DNA of 64,000 nt from Serratia oryzae. Its GTDB lineage: Bacteria; Pseudomonadota; Gammaproteobacteria; Enterobacterales; Enterobacteriaceae. Positions 62,318 to 64,000 of this stretch are shown one piece after another; position 1 is the first letter of the stretch, and each line of letters opens with the position of its first letter. The notes beneath the pieces are model-generated. The model was given only the letters and a program-made list of their open reading frames with translations, was not told where the DNA came from and ran no database searches. The stretch covers positions 51-64,050 of the forward strand of contig NZ_MOXD01000009.1 of the NCBI RefSeq assembly GCF_001976145.1. Reading direction: 5' to 3'. Made by a program: the position numbers and the translations under genes.

Positions 62318-63661
62318 TTAGAGCACGCCCTGGGCCAGCATGGCGTCAGCAATTTTAACGAACCCGGCAATATTGGCACCGTGAACATAATGCGTTTGCT
62401 TGCTCTCGCCACCGTATTCAACACAGGCCTGATGAATATCCGCCATAATATGACGCAGGCGCACATCCACCTTCTCGGCGCGCCAGTTAAGACGTGCGGC
62501 ATTCTGTGCCATTTCCAGGCCAGAGGTGGCCACGCCACCGGCATTGGCCGCTTTGCCTGGTGCAAACAGAACACCCGCTTCCAGGAACGCATCGGTAGCT
62601 TGAATGGTGGTTGGCATATTGGCGCCTTCTGCCACGGCTTTAACGCCGTTGTGGATCAGCGTTTTTGCGGCGTCCAGATCCAGCTCGTTCTGGGTGGCGC
62701 AAGGCAGAGCGATATCCACCGGCACGTTCCACGGCTGCTGGCCAGCCAGATAGGTCAAACCACGCTCACGGGCGTAATCTTCCACGCGGCCGTAACGCTG
62801 GTTCTTGATTTCTGCCAAGTGAGCCAGTTTTTCGGTGGTGAAGCCTGCTTCGTCCACCACGGTGCCGCCGGAGTCAGAAACGGTGATCACGCGGGCATCC
62901 ATCTCCAACGCTTTCTCAATGGTGTATTGTGCCACGTTACCGGAACCGGACACCGCCACACGCATGCCTTCAAAGCCCAGGCCATGGCGCTGCAGCATCG
63001 AATCGGTGAAGTAAACCAGGCCATAACCGGTGGCCTCCGGGCGGATCAGACTGCCGCCGAACGACAGGCCCTTACCGGTGAACACACAGCTGGTGTTGTT
63101 GGACAGTTTTTTCATCATACCGGCCATAAAGCCGACTTCGCGGCCACCAACGCCGATATCCCCGGCAGGAACGTCGGTATCCGGGCCCAGGTGGCGGTAA
63201 AGTTCGGTCATCAACGCCTGGCAGAAACGCATGATTTCGCCCTGGCTTTTGCCTTTTGGATCAAAATCTGAGCCGCCTTTGCCGCCGCCCATTGGCAGCG
63301 TGGTCAGGGCATTCTTGAAGGTCTGTTCAAAGCCGAGGAACTTCAGAATGGAGGTGTTGACCGACGGATGGAAACGCATTCCGCCTTTATATGGCCCGAT
63401 AGCTGAGTTGAACTGGATACGATAAGCCCGGTTCACCCGTACTTGACCCAGATCGTCCACCCAACTGACGCGGAACTGAATGATCCGCTCAGGTTCAACC
63501 AGGCGTTCTAACAAGGCGTGGTCGCGGTAATGTGGGTTGCGTTCGATGAAGGGCCACAATGAGGTGAAAACTTCCCGTACTGCCTGTAGATATTCCGGTT
63601 GATGTGAATTATGGCGTTGTAACGAGGTTAGAAATGACTCCAGTGATACAGCTTGTTCCAT
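62318..63661 (-). CDS. gdhA: NADP-specific glutamate dehydrogenase GdhA
   Basis: 447 residues, as in E. coli GdhA. It forms glutamate from 2-oxoglutarate, ammonium and NADPH. Substrate-binding YKGGMRFHPSVNTSILKFLG near 93-112, the catalytic-lysine motif LPMGGGKGGSDFDPKGKS near 122-139, and the Rossmann motif AVSGSGNVAQYTIEKAL near 237. Hexameric family I enzyme. Isolated gene with its own terminator. Confidence 0.97.
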   Translation of the reverse strand: MEQAVSLESFLTSLQRHNSHQPEYLQAVREVFTSLWPFIERNPHYRDHALLERLVEPERIIQFRVSWVDDLGQVRVNRAYRIQFNSAIGPYKGGMRFHPSVNTSILKFLGFEQTFKNALTTLPMGGGKGGSDFDPKGKSQGEIMRFCQALMTELYRHLGPDTDVPAGDIGVGGREVGFMAGMMKKLSNNTSCVFTGKGLSFGGSLIRPEATGYGLVYFTDSMLQRHGLGFEGMRVAVSGSGNVAQYTIEKALEMDARVITVSDSGGTVVDEAGFTTEKLAHLAEIKNQRYGRVEDYARERGLTYLAGQQPWNVPVDIALPCATQNELDLDAAKTLIHNGVKAVAEGANMPTTIQATDAFLEAGVLFAPGKAANAGGVATSGLEMAQNAARLNWRAEKVDVRLRHIMADIHQACVEYGGESKQTHYVHGANIAGFVKIADAMLAQGVL

Positions 63662-63794
63662 GAAAAAACTCCTTTTGGATTTGGGTTCCCCTATTTTTTT
63701 AGATGCAGCTCACAGTTGGGGAGGATGTTGTGTCTATATCGACTATATCACCGGGGGGAGGCTGAATAACAAGTAATAAATAAGGGCTATACAA

Positions 63795-63821
63795 CGAAAA
63801 ACGCCCGCATCAGGCGGGCGT
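63795..63821 (-). terminator. Terminator after uspA
   Basis: ACGCCCGC-ATCAG-GCGGGCGT, followed on the minus strand by TTTTTCGTT. It lies 24 bp beyond the uspA stop, on the gdhA side. Confidence 0.92.
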
Positions 63822-63844
63822 AGGCAGGAAGGGTTAGCAAATAC

Positions 63845-64000
63845 TTACTTTTCTTCCTCGTCACGCAACGGCACAATCAGCATATCGATGTGCACAGTGT
63901 TGATTAACTGGCGTGCAGAAGACATCAGCTTGCTCCAGAAATCCTGGTGGTGGCCGCACAGCACCAGGTCCACGTTATATTTCTTGATGGCATCAACCAG
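63845..64000 (-). CDS. uspA: Universal stress protein A, C-terminal part
   Basis: The last 51 codons are in the window: [40 protein letters not shown] and [11 protein letters not shown]-stop. This is the C-terminus of E. coli UspA with its G-H-type nucleotide-fold motif. The 5' part lies beyond the window. UspA is a small cytosolic dimer induced in growth arrest and stress. It lies near rsmJ/prlC in E. coli as well. Confidence 0.95.
   Translation of the reverse strand: MVDAIKKYNVDLVLCGHHQDFWSKLMSSARQLINTVHIDMLIVPLRDEEEK

Overview
The window looks like chromosome of a Serratia-type enterobacterium (Yersiniaceae). The reasons are near-E. coli-like housekeeping proteins in conserved order, several ERIC (127-bp intergenic) repeats with the core AAGTAAGTGACTGGGG or its complement, an RpfF/RpfR pair, and a serralysin-type protease. 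Species cannot be fixed from the sequence alone. No insertion sequence, prophage, integrase or CRISPR array was seen.

Layout. 1-5300: the tail of an rRNA operon (5S, tRNA-Asp, tRNA-Trp) as in E. coli rrnC, then a decayed ytfR-ytfT-yjfF sugar transporter remnant wedged before hdfR, maoP (yifE) and yifB. 5175-15146: a complete isoleucine/valine block, ilvL attenuator leader, ilvG (intact), ilvM, ilvE, ilvD, ilvA, then a DUF2461 gene and the divergent ilvY/ilvC pair, flanked by two diverged ERIC copies. 15347-19356: kdgK, a small tautomerase, yhjE and yhjD. 19651-22527: rpfF and rpfR, a convergent diffusible-fatty-acid quorum-sensing synthase and its PAS-GGDEF-EAL receptor. 23040-25760: spy, then a Tm-1-like (UPF0261) protein divergent from a TetR regulator with a perfect 20-bp palindrome between them.

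26136-29252: an unusual signalling unit, made of a BetR-HTH/receiver regulator convergent with a hybrid histidine kinase whose gene is translationally coupled to a small exported sulfite-oxidase-fold-like protein. 29514-35246: an uncharacterised catabolic unit of a glucose-type PTS EIICB, an aspartase/adenylosuccinate-lyase-superfamily enzyme and a NagA-type amidohydrolase, with a convergent PRD-type regulator. I consider these two the best candidates for undescribed systems.

35400-52770: gor, then about 12 kb of accessory genes (AT-rich serralysin; N-acetylgalactosamine/galactosamine PTS locus agaZVWEF, agaS, agaY plus an exported GH36-like glycosidase, with agaR), then rlmJ, prlC and rsmJ. 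In E. coli gor and rlmJ are neighbours, so the accessory block splits a conserved group. 53074-54966: an exported nucleotidase. 55015-61982: a six-gene pentose/pentulose-type ABC import and kinase operon with a nested ERIC between binding-protein and ATPase genes. 62318-64000: gdhA and the 3' end of uspA.
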